The position numbers were made by a program, and so were the translations under genes. This document shows positions 10,836 through 22,675 of a stretch of DNA of 64,000 nt, in pieces (within the stretch, counting starts at the first letter, position 1; every line of letters begins with the position of its first letter). This stretch comes from Cardinalis cardinalis (lineage: Eukaryota; Chordata; Aves; Passeriformes; Cardinalidae), in NCBI GenBank assembly GCA_014549065.1, contig JACDOX010000227.1, forward strand, positions 709,589 through 773,588. Direction: 5' to 3'. A model generated the notes under the pieces. That model saw nothing but the letters and a program-made list of their open reading frames with translations. It made no database searches and had not been told where the DNA came from.

Positions 10836-13800
10836 AGGCCCTTCTGAATGAACAAGACACTCTTAAAATGGCCCCACAAAGAATTTTATATGTTGTTTTG
10901 GATAGCATCAGGCATAGACCAAAAGCCAAATCTTTCAGGCTGCTCCAACACAGCATCATTGATAATATTCTGAACTTCAGCACTTCATTTTTTTTTTCTT
11001 TTTTTCCCCATGCAGACTAATGGCTTTTATTTTTTTTTCCCCCAAATTGGTCAGGCTGCAGGTGCTCCAAACCTCAGCAGCTATGCTTGGAAGGCTACTT
11101 ACAGACCAGAAAGAGCTACTATGTCTTTGAAATGGAGCAATTAACCTAAGTGCTTTCTTGCTGAGGAAAAATGGAAGCTATCCACGGGGAGTTCAGAACA
11201 GAAGACCACACACTGCTATTAAAGTCTGCAGTTTGGTTCTTTCTCACACTGCCCAAACTACAGATCATAACCTAATAAACAGAAGAAAGTTAATAGTAAA
11301 TTCATGATCAGAGAAGAGGTACCATTCAGGAGATGCTACATGTACTCATAAGTAGATAATTGGAGATTTAAACCAGTCAAGAAAAGCTCAAGATTGCTTT
11401 TAAAGATTAAAACTAGCTATTACCACATTTTCTAACAGAAGGAAATAAGATAATGCCTATATTTATGCATATTTCCAGTGATATATTTCATACAAATTGA
11501 TATTCTCTCGTGTTAATTTAAAATTCCATTAACTCCAATACTTCGGGAGTAGGAACATTAAAATACCTGACAAAAACCTCAACTCTCACTCCATTAATTT
11601 TAGAACTACTACTGATCCAATACGGAGTTCNTCTTTTCTCACTTCTTTTTGGAGGAACATGACTGGGCGAACAAGCATGAAGAAAAATAACACAGCATCT
11701 TTCCTGTCCCATCTCACAATAATCCTCCCACTCCTCTGGCCACAATACTTGTTTCACACTGAAGAATGATTCAATAATAACCTTCATGTGGAACTTACAG
11801 ATAAATCTGGAAGCCAAAGAAGAAAAAAAAAATTAGAAAGAGCTTTGTTCCGTAATGCAATTTAGGGGGCTAAGACANTTTTGTATTACATGCACCCTGA
11901 GTAATATTTAGTTGCTCTTTTGTTTAACTTTACTCTGCATTAAAAGCACAGGGATTACAATTTCGCCAATAAGGCAATTTTGTCTTGGAGATAAAAGAAA
12001 TGAACCCAAAATTGGCACTTGGATATGAGGAAGAGACTGAATGATTTTCTAACTTTGCGCAGAGGGGTAAGTGGGCCATTTAAGAAATTCAGTGCTCCAT
12101 GGCAACATTTGATGAGGAGATCACGGGCCCAACTGCAGAGTCGAGGCTCACATGGCTCCCATTTGCACTGCTGCCTTCCCACTGCTTCATGGCAGCCACA
12201 GAACGATTGGAAACATGCACATGCTTTTTGTGCAATTGTGTGTGTCCCCCCCAGAAAAAAAGAGAAACCCCAAACCAAAAAACCAAAAACAAATTAGTTC
12301 TGAGCTTGTCAGGCTCCATGGGGACAATAGGATATGGAAGATTTGCCACAGGAGATCTGGAATCCACGATAAGGAACAACCCTTGTCAGGCTTATTTACT
12401 ACAGTCACCAGCTGAAAAATGAGGAGAAACAGAAGGAAGCAGACAGTCAACAACCTTTATAGTAGGAATCTTACTAACAAGCCTTGATCTTAATTGTAGC
12501 CTGGAGGCAAAGCCCACCCTGGTGTCTTTAATCCCCTTGAAGTCTCGGGCCTAACCCAGTACCCACTGCAGGCATCCAGCCTTGCCAAGCTCACTTACAA
12601 CCATCTACATTAAGCTATAATAAGGTTAAAAAAAAAAAAAAGGCCTTCAGTGTATTAAAATAAACACCAAAGTGGGCAATTATACTAGTATATACTAGCA
12701 AGTAAGGGAGTATGCAGACAGATTTATAAAAGCAAGCCCTTTTTTTCTCACCCTTTTTGTAACAATTCTTCCCGAAACTAACAGCAAATCCTCACTTTCC
12801 AAGANGCACGGATAAACCAGCTTACACGAACTGAACGTTACAAATCTTCAAAAAAATAAAAATAAAATTAAGTCATGCAACTGTCATGTTTCCTGTTGAA
12901 AAAGCGTATTTTAGTAGTGAAGTTTTGCTAAAAAGTGCATGTGGAAGGCGGCAAAGATCAAAGGCAACAGCCAGCCCAGCCTGCAGAGGATAGATCTGGG
13001 ATGAAAAGTCAGCAAGGCGTGTCTCAGAGACCCAGACTCCCTTTCTCTGCTGCTCCTGGAAGATGCAAGTCCCAACAAATACTTTACAATTCCAACTTGG
13101 CTGCAGGACACCCTGGCTTTACAAGGTCCTACCAAAGCCAGTGGTGACACAGTGCCTTCACTTGAAAACCACAGGGTACTTATTAAGAAAAATAATTCAC
13201 TTCCTCCTCAAAAAAATGAAAAAAAAAAGACACATATTCCAAATTTATATAATTTTCCACATAATTTCTCTGAAAAGACAGCACTATAATTGCTGTATGT
13301 TTTGCAGATAAAAAACAGGAAAAGGAAGTTGTGCCAGACACAACCTTTGAGCCCAATGTATAGAGTCAGTAAGAACAAAGATTTGGGAATTCCAAGTCTC
13401 TTCNTCATATTTTTAAAAGCATCTCTGCAGTTTTCAGTACCTTAGTATCATCCATTTGAGGACAGTAAAGTTGAGGAAATTTTTGGGGGGAGAAGAACAA
13501 AAAAANCCCAGCATGTTTTAATTACCCTTCGTCCATCCAAAAATACCCCAACACGTATGTGTTTTTGATGTATATTTGGATAACAACACAGTCTGGCTGA
13601 GGTATCATCTGTTTTCCAAAACACTGCCTTTTTTAGGATTAAATATTATCAGGATATTCAATACAAATCTGTCACACAGATTTCCTTTGTTTTCTATTTT
13701 TCAGTCCCCACACAGACCTATACAATTCCACTCAGTCTGACGTGTTTCTCTAAATGTCTGACTTAACATCACTGAGCAACAGATTCCACTAATTTTTTTT

Positions 13801-16800
13801 TTCTGCTCCTTTTCCCTTTTTTTCTTCTTTTTGAAGTCAAATAAATTTAGTACTGTCAAATCCACAAGAGATCCACAGGCAAGAGCGCCCAGTCTGACAC
13901 AAAGATAAGTGAAACAAANAAATCAGTGTCAGGTAGATACAGATGGATGTAATTCTGTACGTAGGATTTTCTGAGGAGTTTTGAAATATGGAGCCCAGTA
14001 ACCTGGAAAAACAAGTTTCACCAAATGTTGCCACTTCAGTGGGACAAGGGCAGGTATAAATATGAAGGCTTACATATCTCTCTCTCCTCTCACCTCTACA
14101 CCCAAGACTTTTCAAAGAGATGGATTATTTTAATTTCCCGTCCCTGTCAAATTAATAATAAAAAATAGGCCTAGGCTCCAAATTGCTTTATCTTACTAAA
14201 CAGTTTCCTCAGGCATTTTCTTTGAAGAAAATTCCTGCATTACCCAGTCTTCACTTAACCGAAGTTTTATTATGTTTTTTCTTTCCATCTGCTATTTATC
14301 TATTAGAAAATGCAACACTAAACTCCCCGAAAACAAAGAGCTCACATGGCTTAAATTTATTAATCTAAAAATTGTAATTTGTTTTGCTTCACCTGACCCT
14401 CACATAAAAATAATTCACCAGACAAGAACAATTCACAAGGAACCGAGACATTCACTTTCAATGCAGCTAAATTTCAATTTTGCAGCTCTTTATCCAGCTA
14501 TGTTTGTTACTTGGCATTGAACATTAATTACTCTGCTGATGGATTAGGCTGAGTTTGAAGATAAGGCAGAAAGACATATATTGAGCACCAATTTCAGCTG
14601 CTTCCACACATGGGCACAGGTTCAGCTTGGGTTTAGCTCAGGCTTTGTGATAATCCACATCTGACAAACCAAAGCAGGGCAGAATCACCAGTCCCTATCA
14701 TGGCATGTGCCAAGATTTTAACAAGGAGGGGACAAATCCCACAATCTCACCAAGCTCTGAGCAAACAAGTAGGTTTGTTTAAAAAAAAAAAAAGATAAAT
14801 AAGGACACAGTTCCACCCAAAATTCAGAAGCCCCTCACTCTACACCCTCAGCCAGCACTTACAAATCTACTGGTTTGTGCTTCAAACCACATTTGGAAAG
14901 GGAAAAGGGCACAAAGACCTTCACAGGAGTCACTTTTACTTTCAGCATCACAAGTTTTGTACATAAAAAAAAAAAAAAAGCCTCTCAAGACTCATCAGCT
15001 CACTGCTTTTCTAACCAATTTACATGACTCCTTTCATGTGGGGTTTTCTGTTTTCTTTTTGTTTTGGTTCTTACTATGGACTGGAAAACAAAAAAAAACA
15101 GAAAAACAAAACCCTACTGGAAAATTTAACCCTTACCCAAGACACTTGATGCCAAGCAGGGGGTCTACTCTAGGAAAGCAGCTTTTCAGTATTAGTGCTC
15201 CCTTACAGCTCCTAGAGAATGCTTGCACAGGCGTGAAAGGAAACCTGCAGGCTGAGATGAGGGCACAGCAGGGGCAGACCAGTGCAAAAATGCCACTGGG
15301 ACTTGAGCTGAGAGGGCAATTAAGAACTCATTAGGAAAATACAGCACAAAACTGCTTCGGCACTGAACCAGTCAGACACAAGTTGGAGATCCTAACACTC
15401 AAATTACAACAAAGCAGAGATGTGAAGCACCACAGACGTCTCAGGGTAAATTGTTGCTTTCCCAGGTGAGTTAATGACGACGTAAAACATGGGGAGTGGG
15501 GCACAGAAACAGCACAGAAAGGATAAATATTTTAAAAACAGGTCTCAGTTTCTGTTGGGGGGCACTTCACCTTTGCGTTTCTGGCTCCCAGCTGCAGCTG
15601 CACATCAGTACCTGNAACACAACAGTGAGCAAACACAATGGCCCTGAAATAATGCAAGTACATGAGCATAAAAAAAAAACAGCCTTTGAACACAGGAGTC
15701 ACCTCTCCACAGCTCCAACAACCTGTTCCACTGCAGTTTTAGATAAAGAACCTGCCACTGCATCTTCCTCTCTTTCAGTGCTANAAATGCCCTTATTTAT
15801 TTTGCACCCTCAGAAGTATTCTGATTTTGCAGTATTTTTTATTTGATTTTGAGTATTTTTATTTTGCACCCTCAAAACATTAACCCCAAATTAAGACTAC
15901 ATACTAAGAAATTCCTCATCTACCTCTTTACTTTAAGAAAAGGAAAAAAATCTGGTTTTAGGACAGTCAGGGCTAATAAAACAAATCCCTGCAACAGACA
16001 AGAGTGAAAAATTTATAACATATAAGGCACATTTTTAATTTACAGACTTCTCTGACCAAGGCACAGAGGAAAAAAACCCTTCCCTCTAATACTGCCTTCA
16101 GGAGATCAGAAAACATTACTCAAGTACTGTATTTCCAAGACACACAAGAATGCTAGTTCCCTGCCTCTTGCTCTCTAAAACAATTATCCTCCATGTCAGT
16201 CTTCAGAGAAATTAACATTTCTGCCCCATCTCCCGATCTGTGCCTGCTGCGTGCTGGACTCTGAAAACTAAGGTTAATTTCCTCAGCTGGAGTAATTTAG
16301 TATAAACCTCCACACCAGAGTCTGATGCTTCCCTGCTTGGCTCAGCCAGCACAAATCTCTCCCCAGGACTTTGTGAGGCTTCACCCCAAGCCTGACACAG
16401 CTGACAGCATTTGGAAAGCCCCNGGCTCCCTCTATCCTGTCCAGCTTCTGTACTGAAAAGGGTGGCCTCTAAGACCCCTTTGTAGACCTGTAAACAAACA
16501 ATCCCTTTCATAATTATTTGAATCATTTATTAAAAAAAAAAAAATCAAAAAAACCACACACACAAAAAAGAAACAACAAATGCTGCCTGTGCTAGGATAT
16601 GTAGCCTCGCTNTTCCTCTAGTTCCATTAATTTTTCTGTCCCAAGATAGCAAGCAATTTGGCTGATGTCTGGATCAGGGGCACAAAAGTTCTCAGTCTCT
16701 GCACTCTTAGAAGTCACATCTGATCAGTCTCCCTTTTTTTCTGTTTATTTTACAATCTGTGCTCGAGCTGTCTGCTCTGCTGGAGGACATCCCTTCCCAG

Positions 16801-19800
16801 AAAAGACACCTAACAGCCTGCAGAGCAGATGCAGAAATGTTCCAAGGCTTTTCCAAGCTTTGTAAATTTGGACAATTTAATCAAAAAATGTTTTGCGNAG
16901 TCACCAGTACACCTTAGAAAGCAGCAGCACTGGAGGCCTTTGCTCAAGGCACACACTTAATGATTTTTTTTTTTTTCCAACTGGAACTTTTCCTATAAGA
17001 CACGTTCTTTTGTGTTGATCAGATTTGACTGTGTTAGATTAGCAAACAACAGTAATTTGCTTAGTAATTATCTCCNAAATTTCACCTTACTTGTGTCAAC
17101 ATGGCACCATACATAATTCAATGAGTCTTTTGTACCCTGACATATCTTGGACAGCAGTCCTTACAATTTACGCTGATACTGTGTTCTATGAATAATATTC
17201 AAATTCACAGGAGGTTTTTGCCACTTTCCCTTTTTTCCATATCATAAACAGGGGGAAAGGATGTGGGGAAGACTGAGATCCACAAGACATTGATTACAAA
17301 GAGCAGGAGANGAAGGCCATTGTTTCCTAACCCGGGAAAGGGACACAGCTCAAGTCAGGGATACAACAAGAGAAATTATTCTTTTTGGTGGAAAATAAGT
17401 GATTTCAAGAACCATTTAATGCTATTTTACAACAGCTGTCTAAATTGGAATCTTGGCTATTTGGTGATGTTGGTTTAGAATTTATGCACGATTTTAATGC
17501 ATTCCCCACATCAGCAAGCAGTATGTTAGATTTCTGCCAAATGTAACAGTGAAGAAATCACAGCTGCATCCTACTAACCTTGAAGAATCAGATAATGGTT
17601 TTGAGTCCTTGAAAATCTGACCCTCATCATCTGGGTGGTTCCACTCACTCAAGGACGTGTGCTGATTTTTCATCTGGGGCTCCCGAGCTCTAACACAACC
17701 CCTGAAAAACATTCTCCACCTCCTGCTAAGCCCTAGGTGACAAGAGTTAGGGATTAAAATTTCTCATCCTCAAGTGGCAGCACTGCAAGATAAGGAGCAC
17801 ATCAGAAACAGGCATTGAGACAAAACAGCAAGTGACCCTGCAAGGCCCACGGCACACCCACGAGCACGTAGCACAAATATTTGCTATACTGCTTTGATGA
17901 AGCCAACATAAAGCATAGAAAACCGCCTAAATTATCTCATCTGTACAGAAATGGGTGAGTTTTGGTCAGAAACAGAGCACTGTAAGACATCTACTGTAGC
18001 TGCACACCAACAGCAGGGATTGTCTGTGTCAGAAAGGCACTGAGGTCACCCATGTCAGGCACAGCATCACTATTTCTGCAGCAAGGCCACCTCACCTCGN
18101 GTGTTTTTACAATCTGGAGTATCTTTCTAAGTGATGGTGTACCCTTTGCATCAGCCCATCAGTGGCAGACACATGAAATCTGCCACAAAGAGCAGAAATT
18201 TTAAGGTGCAGGAATTCCCAGTGCAGTAGGAACACACCACACCACACATCGCTCTGTGCAGTAACTTTGTGTTAAATGCATGGTTAAAACACCAGGCTAA
18301 AAGCAACCCTGACATGAAGAATGAGGTTCATTCCTGCTCAGAACAGCTGCAAACTCCAAGCCTTTCACGACTACTGTGATCCATCCTTCCACAGTGAATA
18401 TCATGTGCACTTCTGGTAGGCGACAGGCAGAGGCGCAGAAATGAAGAAAAAGAGGAGCCAAACCTAAATGTAGATGGGGGTTTGTTTCTTGGTTGTTTGT
18501 TGGGTTTGTTTTTTGGGTTTTCTCTCTTTCAAAATGGTGCTAGCAAACAAAATACCACGCTCTAATCACCACTGTCAGCACACGGAACACCACCTACCCA
18601 TGACAGGCTTGCCTGCAAAATGCACACCCCTCGTGTTCCGCTGCCTCTTTACTCCAGACTTGNGAGCAGAGCAAATTTGTAGCAGTAGCAAAAATGCAAA
18701 TAAGTTTATAANCATTCTTGCCCATGTTTGAAGAGCCTGGGAATAACAGATATGGGCACCACNTGCAAGCCAAAAAAGAAAGAAAAGCAGTATCAGCTTT
18801 TTGCCAGTCACTCAAACCAGCATTTCTCCAAAAAAACCCGAACTGACTGCATTTATAGCTTATTTTCAAATGTTTTTTCCACCTCATACACATGCATGGA
18901 TGTGTTAAGCACAGAAACTTATTTATATGGATGTACCTCTCATGTCAGTCACCCACCTGTGATATCTTTAAAACCATTTCCTCCAGTACTCTACCTGATG
19001 AAAGGTAAAACACACAGAAGATAAAAACCAAGGCTTCCACATGCAATTGTCATTGTTTTGTGGTAATTCTTCCTACATCTGGGAACAGCCTAGAAGTTAA
19101 ATCTTTTTAACTTTTCATTATAGACACAAATTCCTTGGTGTACTCTACTCCACTGAGCAGTATGAAAACCTTTCACCACTAAAATATTTCTCAACACCAG
19201 GAAACACAGCCACAACCATAAAACCGCTCTTAAGAGACCTAACAACAACAAAAAAATAGTCTTCATCCTAAGCTTTATTTAAATATCTGAATATTGCTAT
19301 GTAGATCAATGCAGCTGTTTAAAACTTGTGATTTAGTTTTTTATTTTCAACCAGCCCATTCCTGCAGACAACACCAACCAAGCTGTCCCAGCTCCTCGGA
19401 GCTGCTTTTCCATGAAAAGATATTAATTAGGAGGAGGAAAAAAGTACAAGGGAAACTGGAACAACACCATCTGAAAGCTGCTATTCCAGTCAACATCCCA
19501 TGCCCATCACACAGTATCCCAGAAGACACTTCCAGGCTAGGTGCGCCAGTATTTTCAATTATGCCACCAAGGGTCCCACAAAATCTTTAAATGGCATTTT
19601 TCCCACCACAGCGAATTGTTCACCTGAAATCATTTTAATACAGCACATGGTCAGTAAAATCTCCCTTTTGAATAGCTAAGACTGTTGGAAACCTCACTTG
19701 GAAATTAAATGTTTAGGGTAAACAAAGAGAATTTTTTGCAAAAATCTCCAATGAGTTTCAGGTGGGAGCCTGCCAGAAACTGTCAAAGTAGAAAAACTGT

Positions 19801-21360
19801 AATAAATCTATAATAAAAGGGCATGTTTGCAAACAAAACTACACTAGAGGAAGGCTAGATGACCACCTGAAAGCAGGCTTGGCTATGGTGCGAACAAGGT
19901 CTGACAGCTGGAGTCCGCTTGGACCTTACACAGTATTTTCAATTGGAGTTTCTATTGAATTTCTAATTCACATTGAGCATCCAGAAGTGAGTCCAAGCAA
20001 ACAAAACAACCCAGGTTTTGCTTTCTATCTCCNGCATGCAAAAAAAAAAGTTCAAAAGTATTCCTGCCTTTAAAGTCTTCAGTCATGTTGACCATCAGAG
20101 GCTGAACCAGTCAGTGATTATACTAACTACTTATTTCTCTTTAGAAACATACTTCAATGTAACATCATTCAAACACTTCAAAGTGAAGCTATTCTAGGTA
20201 ATGAGGCTTTTTTTAGAATTGTCTTTATGCACTTAATGTTGTTTGGTTTTTTGTTTTTTTAAATCCAAAACCTTGACATGTGATGGAGAGAAACCAATCT
20301 GGTGAATTTAACTCAGTAACAGGAATAAGNTGTATGAACATGTTGTGAGAAAATGAGCACACAGCAAGATGCCGACTACCTGTCACACAGATGGATAAAT
20401 CTGCAACTGAAAGAACCTTTATAGCCACTAAACAATNTAGAGAAAAATCAGAGCAAATCCAGAATCAACGCAGTGCCTGAAGTCCACNGGACAGAAAAAA
20501 GTCACACAAGAGAACCCACCTCAAACTCTAAACCTGCTCGTGCTGGTAACATCCCCGGTAAATTCTGGTAAATTCAGGTGATTANGAATCTGAAACCACA
20601 ATTTCACAGAGATGTGGCAATTTACAGTGACCAAATCTACTACTGCTAAGGAAGCTGCTCTGTAGAAGACATAAACAGCATTTTAAGTGGGCTGTGGAGG
20701 TCTCACTCNGCCTGAAGTCCTCTGCTTCAGTAAATCACTGCCTCAATTCCATGGGATAAATGCATTTTATACAAGTACANCAATCCTCAGCCTCCCACAG
20801 CAGCTCCCCAAGGCATGTCAAATGTTACCCCAAAATGTCATTTTAGAGAGAAAAAAAAAATCTGTCTACCCTCACCAAAAGAAAAAGCAGAAACTGTCCC
20901 ACACTCAGCNGACCAGCAAAAATTTGGTGCTGAAACACAGAGAATGACATAGACCCCAAAACCCAGCCACCACCTTGTGAAGGGGTGATGCTTTTAAAAC
21001 CACATTTATAGGGAGGAACAGGTTCAGGNGTTTGTCATTACAGTAACAGGCACCCAAACACAAAGTCATCTCTGTGAAGTTCTTCTACACTGGTAACGTC
21101 TTCATTNTACTGAGCTCTCACAGTATCAAAGGCTACTCCGTAAAAAACAAACACACAAACAAAACAAAATAAACAAAAAAAACACCTGCTGGAGGAAAAA
21201 AAAAAAGTTGGAAATTCCTGGGCAGGTGCAGCTACAGAAAAGATGACGAAAAGCTCCAAGAGAAATAAACATAGCACAGGAGCCAAAATACAACAGACCA
21301 GGGGAAAACAATTTGAATTCTCCTTATACAACAACAGAAGTAACAGTAAGAGANCCCTAA

Positions 21361-21425
21361 TTAAGAAATAGCCTAATTAAGGCATTCATTACGTTATTAA
21401 GGCGTTTTTTATGTTATTAAGGCTT
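21361..21425. repeat. AATTAAGGC/TTATTAAGGC short tandem repeat
   Basis: Three spaced copies of (T)TA(A/T)TTAAGGC, at about 21375, 21394 and 21415, separated by roughly 20 bp. A degenerate minisatellite 600 bp from the XRCC4 exon 1 donor. Confidence 0.6.
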
Positions 21426-21555
21426 CAGTAGCCAGTGGCTCANGCTTCAGGGACGCGAGGGCAAGGCAACAACGCTGGGAGCCGAATAACTACGAACAAC
21501 TGAAAAAAACCACCTAAAAAACACAACAAAAGAACCAATTGTTGTGGAGGGGTTT

Positions 21556-21684
21556 GTATGTTTTTGTTTGTAGGGGCTTTTCTCGTTTTTGCGTTCTTTA
21601 GGGGGTTTTTTGGTTTGGTTTTTTTGTTGTTGTTGTTTTTGCTTTGGTTTTGGGGGGTTTTTGGGGGTTTTTTGGTTGGTGCAG
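21556..21684. repeat. T/G-rich low-complexity tract
   Basis: Strongly strand-asymmetric sequence of T runs broken by G runs (TTTGG, TTTTG, TTGTTG and GGGGG blocks). It resembles the longer tract at 59676-59900. It marks the edge of the CpG island on the XRCC4 side. Confidence 0.8.
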
Positions 21685-21688
21685 TGAA

Positions 21689-21966
21689 GGGCTGACCCCG
21701 GTGATCTTGATTGTCCCGATTCTCCCCAAACCGGGACACGAACGAGTTCCCCAGGTCTCCTCAGCGCTGGTGCGGGACGAGTCAAGGATTGATCCCGGTT
21801 ACCCTGGCTGCCGTCACACCGGAACACGGCCCCTATCCCGCTCCCCTCAGTCCCGGTGCGGGGTCAGAGCAGGGCTGATCCCGGTTATCCCGGTTATCCC
21901 GATTATCCCCACACCGGGACACAGCCCCTCCCCCCCCGCCCCGCGCTCCCCTCAGTCCCGCCCGTG
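21689..21966. repeat. GC-rich minisatellite (86-97 bp units) in the CpG island
   Basis: Three imperfect tandem units begin at 21689, 21786 and 21872. Each runs roughly: GG(C/A)TTGAYCCCGG, one or more TTAYCCCGGT-like blocks, CCACACCGGGACACGGCCCC, then CTCCCCTCAGTCCCGGTGCG. The TTATCCCGG block is itself duplicated in unit 3. The array sits just inside XRCC4 intron 1, ending about 35 bp from the inferred exon 1 donor. Confidence 0.8.
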
Positions 21967-22000
21967 CCGGCGCGCGCGCGGGGCGGGCCGCCCGACCTAC

Positions 22001-22060
22001 CTCCCGCGCGGCCACTTCCGCCTGCGCCGCGCCGGCCAATCCGCGCCGCGTCCGCCCCTC
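22001..22060 (-). other. XRCC4: XRCC4 non-coding exon 1 (inferred; 5' end uncertain)
   Basis: On the minus strand GCGGGAG|GTAGGTCGGG is a good splice donor with the exon ending at 22001. It fits a short untranslated first exon joined to the acceptor at 7190/7194. The transcription start is not determinable from sequence; 22060 is a placeholder. A CGGAAGTG ETS motif lies within it. Confidence 0.5.
22013..22020 (-). promoter_or_regulatory. ETS/GABP-like site
   Basis: CACTTCCG on the plus strand, CGGAAGTG on the minus strand: the consensus for GABPA/ETS factors, common at bidirectional CpG promoters. It lies within the inferred XRCC4 exon 1. Confidence 0.55.
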
Positions 22061-22121
22061 CGTCCCGCCCCGCGCCGGCAGCGCCGACCAATCGCGACGC
22101 CTCGCGGCGCCATCAGCCAAT
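22036..22121 (+). promoter_or_regulatory. Three CCAAT boxes (NF-Y sites)
   Basis: CCAAT pentamers at 22036-22040, 22088-22092 and 22117-22121, all in the same orientation, between the two gene starts. The flanks GGCCAATCCG, GACCAATCGC and AGCCAATGGC fit NF-Y. The last overlaps CAATGGCGGC, a YY1-like motif. Confidence 0.7.
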
Positions 22122-22186
22122 GGCGGCCGTGGCCGCGCCCCCGCGCGCTGAGGGCGCGCGGTGCGCGCTTCCGCCCGTGGCGGCGG

Positions 22187-22193
22187 CCGGAAG
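22187..22193 (+). promoter_or_regulatory. ETS-like site next to the TMEM167A start
   Basis: CCGGAAG, 24 bp upstream of the TMEM167A ATG; probably at or just upstream of the transcription start. Confidence 0.5.
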
Positions 22194-22216
22194 GTGATGT
22201 GGCGGAGCGCGGCGCG

Positions 22217-22219
22217 ATG
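22217..22219 (+). CDS. TMEM167A: TMEM167A coding exon 1 (ATG only)
   Basis: The start codon is followed immediately by a consensus donor, ATG|GTAAGAG, so exon 1 contributes only Met. The context GGCGCG-ATG lies in the CpG island. Exon 2 starts in frame with TCT GCC (Ser-Ala), matching the human N terminus MSAIFNF. Confidence 0.9.
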
Positions 22220-22523
22220 GTAAGAGCGGGGCCCGTCCGGCCCTGCCGCGCCGGGACCGGGCCCTCCCCGCTCCTCTGCCCCTCCGCGGCCCGGCACGGT
22301 CTCCAGAGGTGCCTCCCAGCCCGGGCGGCGCTCACAGAGGTCGCTAACGCCATAAGCCGCGGGCCGCGGGAGCGGAGCCGCCTCAGGGCTTTGGTGGGAG
22401 TAGCGCGGAGCGGGTGTGCGTCAGGGGTTTGGTGGCAAGAAACAAACCTGTTTTGTGGCTGTGCGGGGCATCAGCAGCCGGTGCGAGGTCGGTCAGGCGC
22501 TGTGCGGGTCTCTCACGGCTTCG

Positions 22524-22573
22524 TGACGTCATTTCTGTGCTGGGTGACGTCATGGCGGTGTTAGGTGACGTNA
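22524..22573 (+). promoter_or_regulatory. Triple CRE array, exact 21-bp spacing
   Basis: Palindromic cAMP-response elements TGACGTCA at 22524-22531 and 22545-22552, and TGACGTNA at 22566-22573, each 21 bases after the last. Three consensus CREs spaced by two helical turns would put CREB/ATF-family dimers on one face of the DNA. They lie 300-360 bp downstream of the TMEM167A ATG, in the first intron. Confidence 0.8.
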
Positions 22574-22601
22574 TGCTCAGAGCAGTGCGCTGAGCCGCGT
22601 C

Positions 22602-22606
22602 ATTGG
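22602..22606 (-). promoter_or_regulatory. Inverted CCAAT box
   Basis: CATTGGCTG is the exact reverse complement of CAGCCAATG found around 22117. It lies 28 bp past the last CRE, making a compact CRE plus CCAAT cluster. Confidence 0.6.
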
Positions 22607-22675
22607 CTGCTTTTCAGGTGTGTCGTCAGAGGCCCAGGTCCATTTACTCCATTTACAGTTACATCCAAAACTGGA

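Larger units (their letters stand above)
7195..22000 (-). other. XRCC4 intron 1
   Basis: A 14.8-kb intron between the inferred non-coding exon 1 and the exon carrying the ATG. It is mostly AT-rich and unique, with homopolymer runs near 8407, 12630, 14780, 14965 and 16531. A GC-richer patch lies at 10338-10835 (listed separately). Two copies of TTATTTTGCACCCTCA at 15797 and 15859 form a decayed 62-bp duplication. Short T/G tracts occur at 18477-18522. The part nearest the promoter holds the repeats at 21361-21966. No exon, tRNA or intact transposon was recognised. Confidence 0.75.
4224..22001 (-). other. XRCC4: XRCC4 gene, 5' portion (exons 1-3)
   Basis: Partial transcription unit of XRCC4, the nuclear scaffold that binds and stabilises DNA ligase IV and forms filaments with XLF in non-homologous end joining. 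Two coding exons give a continuous frame from the start codon to residue 109, covering most of the N-terminal globular head. Recognition rests on conserved strings such as QVSWEK, AWTGTVSES, KYVEELRKAL and NLKD, in the order seen in the human protein. The intron phases agree: exon 2 leaves one base, and exon 3 restores the frame and ends in phase 0. The coiled-coil stalk, the ligase IV-binding segment and the C-terminal tail would lie beyond the left edge of the window. The gene is head to head with TMEM167A across a CpG island, the same arrangement as in human. Confidence 0.93.
21700..22570. promoter_or_regulatory. CpG island, bidirectional XRCC4/TMEM167A promoter
   Basis: The only strong CpG island in the window, spanning the head-to-head starts of XRCC4 (minus) and TMEM167A (plus). 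The densest CpG content is at 21930-22400. The inferred XRCC4 exon 1 donor at 22001 and the TMEM167A ATG at 22217 are about 215 bp apart, so one nucleosome-free region can serve both genes. There is no TATA box. The core elements are CCAAT boxes and ETS-like sites, typical of housekeeping bidirectional promoters. Confidence 0.85.

Noticed and set aside
21644..22564. 306-codon open frame through the CpG island
   Set aside because: High GC removes stop codons. It runs through the minisatellite, the promoter and the TMEM167A exon 1/intron 1 boundary in a frame unrelated to either gene.
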